64,000 bases of DNA from AC-49 sp963817035 (GCA_963817035.1 CAWFMM010000004.1:682001-746000), one strand, 5' to 3'. Positions 44,430-52,449 are shown, numbered from the stretch's first letter. Notes: a model not told the origin generated them from the sequence alone. A program made the numbers and translations.

Positions 44430-45077
44430 TCACCCCGGAATCGTTCCGCGCAACCAGGCGATCGCGTCGGGAATGTGGCCGGGGTCGATCTGATGGGCGA
44501 CGACGGACTCGTGATAGCTGACATCGAGTCCGCCGGCCTGAAGCTGTTGTGCCGCGCTGCGTCCGAACGCGACGTCAATGACCGGATCGGTGCGGCCGTG
44601 GGCGATGAAGACGGGCAGCCCCTGGCGCCCGGCGAGGTCGGGCGCCCATCCTTCGACCTGGGGGATGAAGCCCGAGAACGCGAGAATGCCCGCGGGCGCG
44701 GAGCGGTCGGGCCCGAGACCGAGCGAGTAGCTCATCACCGAGCCCTGGGAGAAGCCGCCGAGGACGGTCTGGGCAGGTCCGAGGCCGGTGCGCGCCCACA
44801 GGTCGTCGTGGAACTGGGCTAGCAGCGCGTAGGTGTCGTGGAAGGTCGGTGGATCGGGGAAGCCGACGCGCGGCACGGCGTACCAGTGCTGCCCAGGCCA
44901 GCCAGGAAGCTGAAGCGGGGCGCCGGGCGTGACGACGTGCAGGCGGCGCTCGGGGTCGAGCATGTCGGCGAGGCCGAGCAGGTCGTGCTCGTCGGCACCA
45001 CGCCCGTGGTGCAGGACGAGCAGGCCGGCGGGCTCACCGGCCGCGACGCGCTCGCGGTGGACGAGGGTGGATGTCAT
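44430..45077 (-). CDS. Phospholipase/carboxylesterase family hydrolase (YpfH-like)
   Basis: 215-residue small serine esterase of the phospholipase/carboxylesterase-2 family (YpfH, Est). It begins 'MTSTLVHRERVAAGEPAGLL' and has 'LLVLHHGRGADEHDLLGLAD', the oxyanion GxG/D region. The nucleophile is in 'TVLGGFSQGSVMSYSLGLGP', the Asp in 'VFIAHGRTDPVIDVAFGRSA' and the His in 'QIDPGHIPDAIAWLRG'. These enzymes cleave short acyl esters in the cytosol. The ATG at 45077 opens exactly at the domain. It is transcribed opposite to both neighbours. Confidence 0.9.
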   Translation of the reverse strand: MTSTLVHRERVAAGEPAGLLVLHHGRGADEHDLLGLADMLDPERRLHVVTPGAPLQLPGWPGQHWYAVPRVGFPDPPTFHDTYALLAQFHDDLWARTGLGPAQTVLGGFSQGSVMSYSLGLGPDRSAPAGILAFSGFIPQVEGWAPDLAGRQGLPVFIAHGRTDPVIDVAFGRSAAQQLQAGGLDVSYHESVVAHQIDPGHIPDAIAWLRGTIPG

Positions 45078-45203
45078 CGCGCTGCAAGCGTGCCATATGC
45101 GCGTCGGTTGTCCGCCGCCACGGTGACCGACACCCCCCATTCGCGGCGCGTCGCGGCCACGACAGAGTGCGTGGCCGATGCCCATGAGCCCCGGAGCGCC
45201 ACG

Positions 45204-45566
45204 ATGATCGGACGTCTTCGCAAGGAGATGGCGCGCCAGCAGGCGACCAGTGAGGAGTTCGACCGACTCGTCGAGCGCCTCGGCGAGTCGACGAAGGACC
45301 TGACCGCCGACGGCAACCGCGGCCGCCCCGACGTCGATCTTCACGACTGGGCCGCGCGGCGCGGGCTCGACCATCGCGGCGACGCGCCCCAGGCCGGCTA
45401 CCTGAGCGTCACCTGTCCGTGGAGCACTGACGTGCTGCTCAACGTCGTCCGCGGAGAGCTGCCCGGCGGCGCCTGGCGAACCCGGCAGAGCTGGCAGGCC
45501 GACGGGCCCGCGCTCGACCAGCTCGCGGTCGACGTGGCGCTGGCGATGGCCCGGCGCGGACTGTAG
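45204..45566 (+). CDS. Conserved hypothetical protein
   Basis: 120 residues, no membrane span or signal peptide: an N-terminal charged helix (MIGRLRKEMARQQATSEEFD) and a compact C-terminal part ('HDWAARRGLDHRGDAPQAGY', 'LSVTCPWSTDVLLNVVRGEL', 'LDQLAVDVALAMARRG'). GGAG at 45193-45196 gives a ribosome-binding site 7 nt from the ATG. The pattern is that of an ordered cytosolic protein, but no family was recognised. Divergent from the YpfH-like esterase. Confidence 0.65.
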   Translation: MIGRLRKEMARQQATSEEFDRLVERLGESTKDLTADGNRGRPDVDLHDWAARRGLDHRGDAPQAGYLSVTCPWSTDVLLNVVRGELPGGAWRTRQSWQADGPALDQLAVDVALAMARRGL

Positions 45567-45599
45567 GCCGACCTCGCGGACCCTCGCCGAGATACGCGG

Positions 45600-45858
45600 T
45601 TCAGGTTGTCTCGGGCGTCGACGTCGAGTCCGGCGTCGCCACGGCCGAGCACCTGCGCGCAGCGGTCGCCGAGCTCGATGTGGAGGGCGAGGCGGTCACG
45701 ATGTCGTTCGGCGGAGCGGCTCGGCCGACCGTGAGCGCTTTGCCTACGAGACGGTCTTCGTCCGGGCCGACGCGGCGCTCTACGAGGCGAAGATCGCGGG
45801 CCGCAACCGAGTCGCGGTGCGGACCGTGGCGCCCCGGTCCGCGCACCGCCCTGCCTAG
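45600..45858 (+). pseudogene. Remnant of a GGDEF (diguanylate cyclase) domain gene
   Basis: Two frames together spell the C-terminal part of a GGDEF domain. The first: 'ATAEHLRAAVAELDVEGEAV' then 'TMSFGGA' (the usual VTxSxGxA strand). After a shift near 45,725 comes 'DRERFAYETVFVRADAALYE' and 'AKIAGRNRVAVRTV' (the classic ADxALYxAKxxGRNRV). The GGDEF signature itself and everything upstream are lost. Stop at 45856-45858. No cyclic di-GMP can be made from it. Confidence 0.75.
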
Positions 45859-45861
45859 AAT
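45856..45861 (+). promoter_or_regulatory. -10-like box TAGAAT upstream of the ABM-domain gene
   Basis: TAGAAT overlaps the stop codon of the GGDEF remnant and ends 11 nt before the ATG at 45873. Confidence 0.4.
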
Positions 45862-45872
45862 GCGGGCCCCCC

Positions 45873-46169
45873 ATGCCCTACGTCGTCACTGCCAAGTGGA
45901 CCGCCAACGCCGGCAGCGAGGAGATCGTCCTCGACGCAATACGGCACATGATCGAACCCTCCCGCGCCGAGCCGGGTTGCCGCCTCTATCAGCCGACCCG
46001 CGACCTCGACGATCCGCGCGTCTTCCTCATCTACGAGATCTACGACGACGAGGCCGCCTACGAGGCCCACGGCGCCTCCGAACACGCCCAGCACTGGGGG
46101 TTCGGCACGGCGATCCCGCTGCTCTCCAGCCGCGAGCGGACCTTCGGCGAGACGATCGACGGCCTGTAG
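45873..46169 (+). CDS. Antibiotic biosynthesis monooxygenase (ABM) domain protein
   Basis: 98-residue ferredoxin-fold protein of the ABM/YgiN family. Family features: strand 'YVVTAKWTANAGSEEIVLDA', the 'SRAEPGCRLYQPTRDLDDP' segment (EPGCxxYxxxRxxxDP) and 'VFLIYEIYDDEAAYEAHGAS' then 'HAQHWG'. Members are small oxygenases or quinone-handling proteins without cofactor, or heme-degrading relatives; the exact reaction is unknown. Convergent with the aldo/keto reductase. Confidence 0.88.
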   Translation: MPYVVTAKWTANAGSEEIVLDAIRHMIEPSRAEPGCRLYQPTRDLDDPRVFLIYEIYDDEAAYEAHGASEHAQHWGFGTAIPLLSSRERTFGETIDGL

Positions 46170-46176
46170 AGCGGGC

Positions 46177-47199
46177 TCAGCGTCGGCGCGCTGCCGGCTC
46201 GAGCGCCGGGTTGATCCATCCGGTGTCGATGTCGCTGACCGTGATCCCGGGCGGGACGATCTCGTCGATCTTGTCGAGAACGTCGTCGGACAGCTCGACG
46301 TCGGCGGCGCCGATCTGGGACTCGAGGTGCTCCATCGTGCGCGGGCCGATGATCGCCGCGGTGATCGCCGGATGGCGGATGACGAACGCGAGCGCCATGT
46401 GGATCAGGCTGATGCCGGACTCGTCGGCCAGCGCCCCCAGGGCGTCGGCGGCGTCGAGCTTGCGCTGGTTGCCGGGCAGGCTGAGGTCATAGCGCGACGC
46501 GCGCATCGCCGAGCGGCGTGACGTCGGGATGTCGCGGTCCTTGCGGTAGGCGCCCGACAGCCAGCCACCGGCCAGCGGGCTCCATGGCATCACGCCCATG
46601 CCGTAGCGCTGGCAGGTCGGGAGCACGTCGTTCTCGATCGCCCGGATGAGCATCGAGTACGGCGGCTGCTCGGTGACGAAGCGCTCACGATTGCGGCGCT
46701 GCGCCGTCCACTGGGCTTCGACGATCCGGCTCGCCGGGAAGGTCGAGCCGCCGATGTAGCGGACCTTGCCGGCGCGGACGAGATCAGTCAGCGCGCCGAG
46801 CGTCTCGTCGATGTCGGTGTCTTCTTCTGGACGATGGATCTGGTAGAGGTCGATGTAGTCGGTCTTCAGCCGACGGAGGCTGTTCTCGACCTCCTTGACG
46901 ATCCAGCGGCGCGAGTTTCCGAACTCGTTGGGGTCGTCGCCCATCGTCCCGTGGACCTTGGTCGCGAGCACGACGTTGTCGCGCCGGCCGTCGGCCAGCG
47001 CCTTGCCGACGATCTCCTCGGACTCGCCGCGGGAGTACACGTCGGCGGTGTCGATGAAGGTGATCCCTGCGTCGAGCGCGGCGTGAATGATGCGGATCGA
47101 GTCGTCGTGATCGGTGTTGCCCCAACCCCCGAACATCATCGCTCCGAGGCACAGCGGACTGACCCTGACTCCCGTCGTTCCCAGCGTACGAAGCTCCAT
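46177..47199 (-). CDS. Aldo/keto reductase
   Basis: 340-residue NADPH-dependent oxidoreductase with a TIM barrel. It opens 'MELRTLGTTGVRVSPLCLGA', a standard AKR start. Catalytic residues: Asp in 'ITFIDTADVYSRGESEEIVG' with its Tyr, Lys in 'NVVLATKVHGTMGDDPNE', and His in 'DYIDLYQIHRPEEDTDIDET'. The C-terminal 'ALAFVIRHPAITAAIIGPRT' binds the cofactor phosphate. It resembles the YajO/PhdYeF-like group that reduces aldehydes or ketones with broad range. The ATG at 47199 fits the barrel start. Confidence 0.93.
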   Translation of the reverse strand: MELRTLGTTGVRVSPLCLGAMMFGGWGNTDHDDSIRIIHAALDAGITFIDTADVYSRGESEEIVGKALADGRRDNVVLATKVHGTMGDDPNEFGNSRRWIVKEVENSLRRLKTDYIDLYQIHRPEEDTDIDETLGALTDLVRAGKVRYIGGSTFPASRIVEAQWTAQRRNRERFVTEQPPYSMLIRAIENDVLPTCQRYGMGVMPWSPLAGGWLSGAYRKDRDIPTSRRSAMRASRYDLSLPGNQRKLDAADALGALADESGISLIHMALAFVIRHPAITAAIIGPRTMEHLESQIGAADVELSDDVLDKIDEIVPPGITVSDIDTGWINPALEPAARRR

Positions 47200-47206
47200 G
47201 TTGAGC

Positions 47207-47212
47207 ACCCTA
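47207..47212 (-). promoter_or_regulatory. -10-like box TAGGGT for the aldo/keto reductase gene
   Basis: On the minus strand TAGGGT ends 7 nt before the ATG at 47199. Confidence 0.4.
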
Positions 47213-47286
47213 GACGGTCGATATCGGCCGCTCGTGAGGCCGTGAGAGATTCGCCCGCACGTTGGATCGGGTACAACGAAGGTTCG

Positions 47287-48774
47287 ATGAGTGAGGTCGA
47301 GTCCCCGATTCCTGCCCAGGACGACGCTACGGCCGACGCGTCGGCGACGCCCGCATCCGCCGCGAGCACCGATGCGCAGCCGCCCGAAGCCGCCGCCAGC
47401 GAGGAGCGTCCGGCCAACGGCGCAGCGACCGACCCCGCGCCGGCCGACGCACCCGCGGAGCCGCCGGCGGCCGAGGTTGAGGCTCCCGCCGAGCCCGCTG
47501 CTGGCCTCGAGCCCGAAGCGGTGGTCGAGCCTGTCGCCGCGGCCGAGCCGGTTGCTGCACCTGAGCCCGCGGCTGAGGCCGGCGAGCCGGAGCCTGCCGC
47601 CGCCGAGGCCACCGAGGCTGCGTCCGAGCCTCCGGTCGAGGCCGGGCCGGTCGTCGACGCCTCGGCGCCGACGGTCGAACCCACGCCGACCGATGATCGC
47701 CCGCTCGTCGGGCCGAGGATCATCGGCATGGCGCCGCCGGATCGCCCGCCCGCGCCGGTCCGGCGACTGCCGCGCCCGCGCCGTCGTCGTCCGACGGCCG
47801 CCGACAAGCACCGACGCCTGTTCTTCCAGAAGCTCAACGAGATGCGCCGCGAGGGCCGTCCCGGTGCCGAGGACGCCGCGCCCGCCGAAGACGCCGCCGC
47901 GACCGCCGCGCCGGACGAGGTCGAGATCGTCCCCGCCGCCGTCGACGAGGCGCCGGTCGAGCCGACGAGCGTCGAGGTGCCCACGGCTGAGGAGCCGGCG
48001 GCCGAGGTGCCCACGGCTGAGGAGCCGGCGGCCGAGGTGCCCGTCGCGGATGCGCCTGCCGCGGATGAGCCGACGTCCGACGAGCCGACCGCCGGCGCCT
48101 CAACGCCCGACGACGCTGCGCCAGAGCCCAGCGCCCCGACTGCCGAACGCGGCGCCGCCCGCCAGCCGCGCCGCGAGGCGCCGCCGCTGGACTCCAAGGC
48201 TCGCGCCCGACTGGCCGTCGCGGTCGAACGCGTCGGTGGCGCCGAGGTCATCCAGGCCGCGCTCGTCCCCAAGCAGGACGAGGAGGGCGCACCGAAGCGC
48301 TGGGCGCTGGTCTGCTGCGAGCTCGCCCAGGGTATCCCGCCCGGCGACCCGATCTATCTCGCCTGGCTGCGTCTCGCTTCGACGCCCGTCCGCGAGGTCA
48401 AGGGCGCGCTGCGCGCCCTTGCCCCCGAGCGCGAGACCCGCGGTGGTCGCGGCGCCGGAGCCCATGGCGAGCGCGGCGGTGGTGGCGGTGGCCGCGGCGA
48501 GCGCAGTGGTGGCGGAGGCGGTGGCGGTTCACGCGACCGCGGCGACCAGCCCCGCGGTGGCGGACGCGGCGGACAGCGCGGGGAGCGCGGTCCCCGGAAG
48601 GATCGTGGCGACCGGATGCCGCCCGGCGCCGGCCTCGACGGCACCTTCACGACCAAGGTCCGCATCGTCACCAACGACAGTGACGAGCGCGCCGAGCGCG
48701 ATCGCCTGCGCAAGGAAGAGCGCGAAGCCAAGCGCCGCGCCGCGCAGGAACGCCTCGACCGCCTCGGTTTCTGA
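47287..48774 (+). CDS. Long disordered Ala/Pro/Glu-rich protein with a conserved core and RGG-type tail
   Basis: 495 residues. Residues 1-150 and 190-295 are acidic, almost free of hydrophobic structure, built from Ala, Pro, Glu and Val. Between them lies a basic patch ('PPAPVRRLPRPRRRRPTAAD', 'KHRRLFFQKLNEMRREGRPG'). A folded core at about 300-380 reads 'LDSKARARLAVAVERVGGAE', 'RWALVCCELAQGIPPGDPIY' and 'LAWLRLASTPVREVKGALRA'. A Gly/Arg-rich RGG-like section ('RGGGGGGRGERSGGGGGGGS') follows, then a basic coiled end ('ERDRLRKEEREAKRRAAQER'). The design resembles RNA-binding and phase-separating proteins, but no family is recognised. The ATG at 47287 begins MSEVESPIPAQDDATAD. Confidence 0.8.
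   Translation: MSEVESPIPAQDDATADASATPASAASTDAQPPEAAASEERPANGAATDPAPADAPAEPPAAEVEAPAEPAAGLEPEAVVEPVAAAEPVAAPEPAAEAGEPEPAAAEATEAASEPPVEAGPVVDASAPTVEPTPTDDRPLVGPRIIGMAPPDRPPAPVRRLPRPRRRRPTAADKHRRLFFQKLNEMRREGRPGAEDAAPAEDAAATAAPDEVEIVPAAVDEAPVEPTSVEVPTAEEPAAEVPTAEEPAAEVPVADAPAADEPTSDEPTAGASTPDDAAPEPSAPTAERGAARQPRREAPPLDSKARARLAVAVERVGGAEVIQAALVPKQDEEGAPKRWALVCCELAQGIPPGDPIYLAWLRLASTPVREVKGALRALAPERETRGGRGAGAHGERGGGGGGRGERSGGGGGGGSRDRGDQPRGGGRGGQRGERGPRKDRGDRMPPGAGLDGTFTTKVRIVTNDSDERAERDRLRKEEREAKRRAAQERLDRLGF
47971..48030 (+). repeat. In-frame 30-bp tandem repeat inside the disordered protein
   Basis: Two 30-bp units (47971-48000, 48001-48030) differ at one base and encode V/A-EVPTAEEPA each. 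A third partial copy (GCCGAGGTGCCC) follows. Such in-frame repeats can expand or shrink by slippage. Confidence 0.8.
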
Positions 48775-48778
48775 GCGC

Positions 48779-48798
48779 CGCCCTCGGCGCTGAGGGCG
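48779..48798 (+). terminator. Hairpin just after the disordered-protein gene
   Basis: CGCCCTC-GGCGCT-GAGGGCG, a 7-bp GC stem 5 nt past the stop codon. No T run; plausible intrinsic or Rho-assisted terminator. Confidence 0.45.
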
Positions 48799-49058
48799 CG
48801 GAGCGTGGGCGCCGGGATCGGAACAGCGGCGGCGAGGGAGAGTGGGGGACCGGGGTTGGTGGCAGAGGGCGGGTTTCCCCGCTGTCCGTGCGTGTTCCGC
48901 GCGCTTCTGCGCCGGTTTCGGGCCGGGTGAGCGCTCGATCGGGCCCCAATACGTCCGTTTCGGAGGCATTTCTGAGCCGTTCCGACACGACTTGTATAGG
49001 CAAAACCGGAGCGTTCGCCACCCAACGATTGGTTGCCGCCTTCCCTCGCTGCAGGCGG
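48799..49058. other. Intergenic region, no gene seen
   Basis: 260 bp with rising AT content toward its end (CTTGTATAGGCAAAACCGG near 48,990). No supported reading frame on either strand and no tRNA-like fold. Confidence 0.4.
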
Positions 49059-49089
49059 TTGACGAGCCCGACCCAAACGCTGATAGGGT
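49059..49089 (+). promoter_or_regulatory. Promoter of the zinc alcohol dehydrogenase gene
   Basis: TTGACG (49059-49064) is followed after 17 bp by GATAGG (49082-49087), or after 19 bp by TAGGGT (49084-49089). The ATG at 49099 is 9-11 nt beyond. This is the best -35/-10 pair seen in the window. Confidence 0.6.
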
Positions 49090-49098
49090 CGCGAGCCG

Positions 49099-50202
49099 AT
49101 GCGGATTCGTGCTGCGGTGTTGGAGGAATTTGGCAGCCCGCTGGTGGTCCAGGAGGTCGATCTTGCCGGCCCCGCCGCCGGCGAGGTGCTCGTCCGCCTG
49201 CACGCCTGCGGCGTCTGTCACACGGACATGTACACGGCCTCGGGAGCCGATCCCTCGGGCTACGCGCCGACCGTCCTCGGCCATGAGGGAGCGGGGGTCG
49301 TCGAGGCGCTCGGCGAAGGCGTCACGTCGCTTGCGATCGGCGATCACGTCGTCACACTCTTCGCGCCCCAGTGCGGCGAGTGCGTGCACTGCCTGAGCCC
49401 GAAGACGAATCTCTGCATGGCGATCCGCGAGCAGCAGAACCTCGGCTACCTGCCCGACGGCACGACCCGCCTCTCGCGCGACGGTCAGCCGATCCGTCAC
49501 TTCATGGGCACCTCCACCTTCGCCGAGGCGACGGTCATGCCGGCGATCGCCCTGGCCAAGATCAACCCCGAGGCCGATCTCGGGAAGGCGTGCATGTTCG
49601 CCTGTGGCCTCAGCACCGGCCTCGGCGCGGCGATCAACACGGCCAAGGTCGAGGAAGGCTCCACCTGCGTGGTCTTCGGCGCCGGCCTCGTCGGCCTCGG
49701 CGCCGTTGCCGGCTGTCGCCTGCGCAACGCCGAGAGGATCATCTGCGTCGACCTGTCCGAACAACGCCTCGAGCTCGCGCGCGGACAGGGCGCGACCGAC
49801 ACCTTCGTCGGCGATGGCGACACCGTCGATCGCCTGCTCGAGATGACCGATGGCTTCGGTGCCGACTACACGTTCGAGGCGACCGGCAACGTCCGCGTCA
49901 TGCGCCAGGCGGTCGAGAGCGCGCGCATGGGCTGGGGCCTGTGTACGGTCGCCGGCGTCGCGGGCAAGGGCGAGACGCTCGACATCATCCCGCGCTACCT
50001 GATCCAGGGCCGCCGGGTGGCGGGCTCGTCGTTCGGCGGCGTCAAGGGCCGCGACCAGGTGCCGCAGCTCGTCGAGCGCTGGCTCGCCGGCGAGCTGAAC
50101 CTCGAGCCGCTCGTCTCCCACACGCTGACGCTCGACGAGGTCAACACGGGCTTCGAGCTGATGGAAGCCCAGGCCGGCATCCGCAGCGTCATCGCCTTCT
50201 GA
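49099..50202 (+). CDS. Zinc-dependent alcohol dehydrogenase (MDR, class III-like)
   Basis: 367-residue medium-chain dehydrogenase/reductase. The catalytic zinc site is 'HACGVCHTDMYTASGADPSG' (Cys) with 'VLGHEGAGVVEALGEGV' (His-Glu). The structural zinc cysteines lie in 'LFAPQCGECVHCLSPKTNLC' (four Cys). The NAD fold is 'VFGAGLVGLGAVAGCRLRNA'. The long insertion 'GTTRLSRDGQPIRHFMGTST' then 'FAEATVMPAIALAKINPEA' places it among class III / S-(hydroxymethyl)-thiol-dehydrogenase-like enzymes, some of which use mycothiol or glutathione adducts of formaldehyde. The substrate is not fixed by sequence. A small HxlR regulator gene follows after 5 nt. Confidence 0.93.
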   Translation: MRIRAAVLEEFGSPLVVQEVDLAGPAAGEVLVRLHACGVCHTDMYTASGADPSGYAPTVLGHEGAGVVEALGEGVTSLAIGDHVVTLFAPQCGECVHCLSPKTNLCMAIREQQNLGYLPDGTTRLSRDGQPIRHFMGTSTFAEATVMPAIALAKINPEADLGKACMFACGLSTGLGAAINTAKVEEGSTCVVFGAGLVGLGAVAGCRLRNAERIICVDLSEQRLELARGQGATDTFVGDGDTVDRLLEMTDGFGADYTFEATGNVRVMRQAVESARMGWGLCTVAGVAGKGETLDIIPRYLIQGRRVAGSSFGGVKGRDQVPQLVERWLAGELNLEPLVSHTLTLDEVNTGFELMEAQAGIRSVIAF

Positions 50203-50207
50203 GCGAT

Positions 50208-50498
50208 ATGTCCGACGCCCAGAGGCGCCTCGAGACGGTCGCCGCGAAGTGGGCGCTGCCGACGATCGTCGCGCTGCACGACGGCTCGCTGCGCTTCGGC
50301 GAGCTCCATCACAAGGTCCCCAACATCTCCCAGAAGATGCTCACGCAAACGCTCCGCGCACTGGAAAGCGAGGGCCTGGTCACCCGCACCGTCCGCGCCG
50401 AGGTCCCGCCACGCGTCGACTACGCGCTCACAGCCGACGGCCAGCAGGCCGCGCAGGCCGTCGCCGGCCTCGTCGCGTGGAGCGAGCGACGCGTCTAG
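50208..50498 (+). CDS. HxlR-family transcription regulator
   Basis: 96-residue winged-helix regulator. The HxlR pattern is complete: 'KWALPTIVALHDGSLRFGEL', 'HHKVPNISQKMLTQTLRALE', 'SEGLVTRTVRAEVPPRVDYA' and 'LTADGQQAAQAVAGLVAWS'. It lacks the N-terminal Cys used as a redox switch in HypR-type members. Translation is probably coupled to the upstream dehydrogenase, whose expression it may control; HxlR proteins in this position often answer electrophiles such as aldehydes. It overlaps the convergent DoxX gene by 4 nt. Confidence 0.88.
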   Translation: MSDAQRRLETVAAKWALPTIVALHDGSLRFGELHHKVPNISQKMLTQTLRALESEGLVTRTVRAEVPPRVDYALTADGQQAAQAVAGLVAWSERRV

Positions 50499-50863
50499 TC
50501 GTCGCCGCGCATCGCGGCGAGCACCCAGCCGACGAAGACGAACTGGAACGGCAGCCGCGCGATCAGCGACGCCTGGCCGCCGGGGATCGAGTCGGCGTAG
50601 TCGTCGGGGTTCAGCGCCATGTTCACGTTGGCCGGGAAGACCGCGATCAGCGTCGCGATGAGAAACCACCCGGCGAAGCGCCGGGTCGGCTCGTACATCA
50701 GCCCGGCACCGCCAGCGATCTCCGCGAACCCGCTGGCGTAGACGAGCTCGCGATGGGCGGGCAGGTAGCTCGGCACGATCCCCTCGTAGGTCTTGGGAAT
50801 CGCGAAATGCATGATGCCGGCGAAGATGAAGAACGGGCCCGCGAGCCGCCGGACGACCCGCAA
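50495..50863 (-). CDS. DoxX-like small membrane protein
   Basis: 122 residues with four hydrophobic spans, the DoxX/DoxD-type layout: 'LAGPFFIFAGIMHFAIPKTY', 'LVYASGFAEIAGGAGLMYEP', 'FAGWFLIATLIAVFPANVNM' and 'RLPFQFVFVGWVLAAMRGD'. The conserved 'GxMHFxxPxxY...PxYLP' part marks the YphA/DoxX subgroup. These proteins take part in membrane redox or oxidative defence in some bacteria. Only a TTG (50863) is available at the natural start, abutting the stop of the upstream gene. Confidence 0.8.
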   Translation of the reverse strand: MRVVRRLAGPFFIFAGIMHFAIPKTYEGIVPSYLPAHRELVYASGFAEIAGGAGLMYEPTRRFAGWFLIATLIAVFPANVNMALNPDDYADSIPGGQASLIARLPFQFVFVGWVLAAMRGDD

Positions 50864-51340
50864 TCAGCAGCCCTCGAGCTCGAAGATCTCTTCGCCCAGG
50901 GCAATCACGACGGGCTCGCCCTCGCGCGCGGAGACACTCAGCAGCAGGTCGGGTGTCGTCGTGGCGAACGACGCGACGACGACCGCATTGCCGGACAGCG
51001 AGCCGGCCAGCGCGCGGACCGCCGCGCCGAGCGCCTCGAGGTTCCCCAGCGGCGCGCGGACCTCGCCGTGTTCGGGGTCGACCTCGAACGGCGGTGGCTG
51101 ATCGAAGGCCGGCAGCGTCGGTGCGACCGCGTCGAGCTTCAGCCCGTGCGGGATGGCGACGATCCGGCCGTCGCGTTCGATCTCGACCGGCGCGAAGCGC
51201 GGACAATCGACAACCGCATGATTGACGGCAGCGACCGCACGCAGCGCGCCCGAGCGGTGGAGGAAGTCGCGCAGCGCGACAACCACACAGTCCAGCTCGC
51301 CCACCGACTGGACGAGGTCGATCGGGTCGCCCTCGGTCAC
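50864..51340 (-). CDS. Hypothetical protein, possibly coupled to the DoxX-like gene
   Basis: 158 residues, no signal peptide or membrane span. It has alternating strands and helices: 'LVQSVGELDCVVVALRDFLH', 'HAVVDCPRFAPVEIERDGRI', 'VAIPHGLKLDAVAPTLPAFD', 'NAVVVASFATTTPDLLLSVS' and 'EPVVIALGEEIFELEGC'. Starts at GTG 51340. The downstream DoxX-like gene begins at the very next base after its stop, so the pair is likely one operon. No family recognised. Confidence 0.6.
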   Translation of the reverse strand: MTEGDPIDLVQSVGELDCVVVALRDFLHRSGALRAVAAVNHAVVDCPRFAPVEIERDGRIVAIPHGLKLDAVAPTLPAFDQPPPFEVDPEHGEVRAPLGNLEALGAAVRALAGSLSGNAVVVASFATTTPDLLLSVSAREGEPVVIALGEEIFELEGC

Positions 51341-51369
51341 GCCTACGACGGTAGCACCGCGCGAGCCGA

Positions 51370-52407
51370 CTATCGCGTCGAAACGACGACGACGCCGCCG
51401 CTGATGAAGCGCGTCACGTAGAGCTTGCCGCCCGGCCCGATCGCGGCGCCCAGCGGATCGTGGGATTTGAATGCCTTCGACAGCAGCGTACGGTGGGCCC
51501 TCAAGCTCGCGCCGCTACCGCTCAGGGCGATCTTCTGGACGTCGCTCCCGGTCGGGTTGGCCGGGAACGACGAGCCGTTCTCGGCCACGTACGCGGTCTT
51601 TCCGTCCGCGCTGATCGTCAGGCCGTCGGACGACGCATGGGCGGCGAAGTTCACGAGCGGCTTGACGGTGCGTGCGCAGGACGGGCCGCCTTGCCCGTAG
51701 CAGTGTGGGAAGCCGAAGTTCACGACCTTGCCGGTCACGTTGAACGCGTCGAGCTCGTCGGGCGGCCTGAACGCGCCGAGGTCGTCGCGGGCGTTGTCGG
51801 AGACGAGCAGGGTGTTCGTCTTCGGGATGAACGCGAGGCCGTACGGGTTGCGCAGGCCGGTCGCCTCCAGCCGCCGGCTCGAGCCGTTGGGCAGGAACGA
51901 GACGATCCGCCCGGCTCGGCCTTTGTTATCGAACGTCGACCCGACGCCGACGTAAAGTCGCCCGGCGGGGCCGGGAACGATCGTGTCGACCGTGTGACGG
52001 CCGATCGGCAGGTTGCTCAGCACCCGCTTGCGGGTGCTGAACCCATGCCCGTTGAAGCCACTGAGCGCGGTCACGATCCCGGCCGACGGGCTCGAGATCG
52101 AGCCGACGTAGAGCTTGTCCTGATACCACGTCAGTCCGAGCGCGGTATGCAGCCCGCCGGCCACATGGCGCGCGGTGTGGGCGCCCGACGGCAGGTACCA
52201 AACGCCGTCGGACGGCTGTGCGCCGCCTGCGCCGGAGGTCAGCCACAGGCCGCCCTTGTCGTCGAAGGTGATGTTCGTCGGGAACGGGACCGACGCGGCG
52301 AACACCGAGCCCGCGGCGGGGTGCGCGGCGGGCTCGTGGGCGGCCGTCAGGGTGAGCGGACTCGCGACGGCCGCGGCAAGGACGACGATCGCGGTCAGGA
52401 CACGCAC
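51370..52407 (-). CDS. Secreted beta-propeller protein (ScyD/sorbosone-dehydrogenase-like)
   Basis: 345 residues. A signal peptide 'VLTAIVVLAAAVASPLTLTA' is followed by a six-bladed-propeller sequence: 'NITFDDKGGLWLTSGAGGAQ', 'GLTWYQDKLYVGSISSPSAG', 'GPAGRLYVGVGSTFDNKGRA', 'GLRNPYGLAFIPKTNTLLVS' and 'LSKAFKSHDPLGAAIGPGGK' then 'LYVTRFISGG'. The 'GLRNPxGLAFxPxTxxLxVS-DNxRDD' text matches soluble glucose/sorbosone dehydrogenase-like and ScyD-type exported propellers. The PQQ-binding residues of true glucose dehydrogenase are not all evident, so catalysis is uncertain. GTG start, with a divergent methyltransferase gene 42 bp away. Confidence 0.82.
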   Translation of the reverse strand: MRVLTAIVVLAAAVASPLTLTAAHEPAAHPAAGSVFAASVPFPTNITFDDKGGLWLTSGAGGAQPSDGVWYLPSGAHTARHVAGGLHTALGLTWYQDKLYVGSISSPSAGIVTALSGFNGHGFSTRKRVLSNLPIGRHTVDTIVPGPAGRLYVGVGSTFDNKGRAGRIVSFLPNGSSRRLEATGLRNPYGLAFIPKTNTLLVSDNARDDLGAFRPPDELDAFNVTGKVVNFGFPHCYGQGGPSCARTVKPLVNFAAHASSDGLTISADGKTAYVAENGSSFPANPTGSDVQKIALSGSGASLRAHRTLLSKAFKSHDPLGAAIGPGGKLYVTRFISGGVVVVSTR

Positions 52408-52413
52408 ACGACC

Positions 52414-52419
52414 AGCCTA
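52414..52419 (-). promoter_or_regulatory. -10-like box TAGGCT for the secreted propeller gene
   Basis: On the minus strand TAGGCT ends 6 nt before the GTG at 52407. Confidence 0.4.
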
Positions 52420-52431
52420 GCCCGAGCCCGT

Positions 52432-52437
52432 TAGTCT
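52432..52437 (+). promoter_or_regulatory. -10-like box TAGTCT for the methyltransferase operon
   Basis: TAGTCT ends 12 nt before the ATG at 52450. It lies only 12 bp from the opposing -10-like box, so the two divergent promoters overlap. Confidence 0.4.
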
Positions 52438-52449
52438 CGCGCGGCGCCC

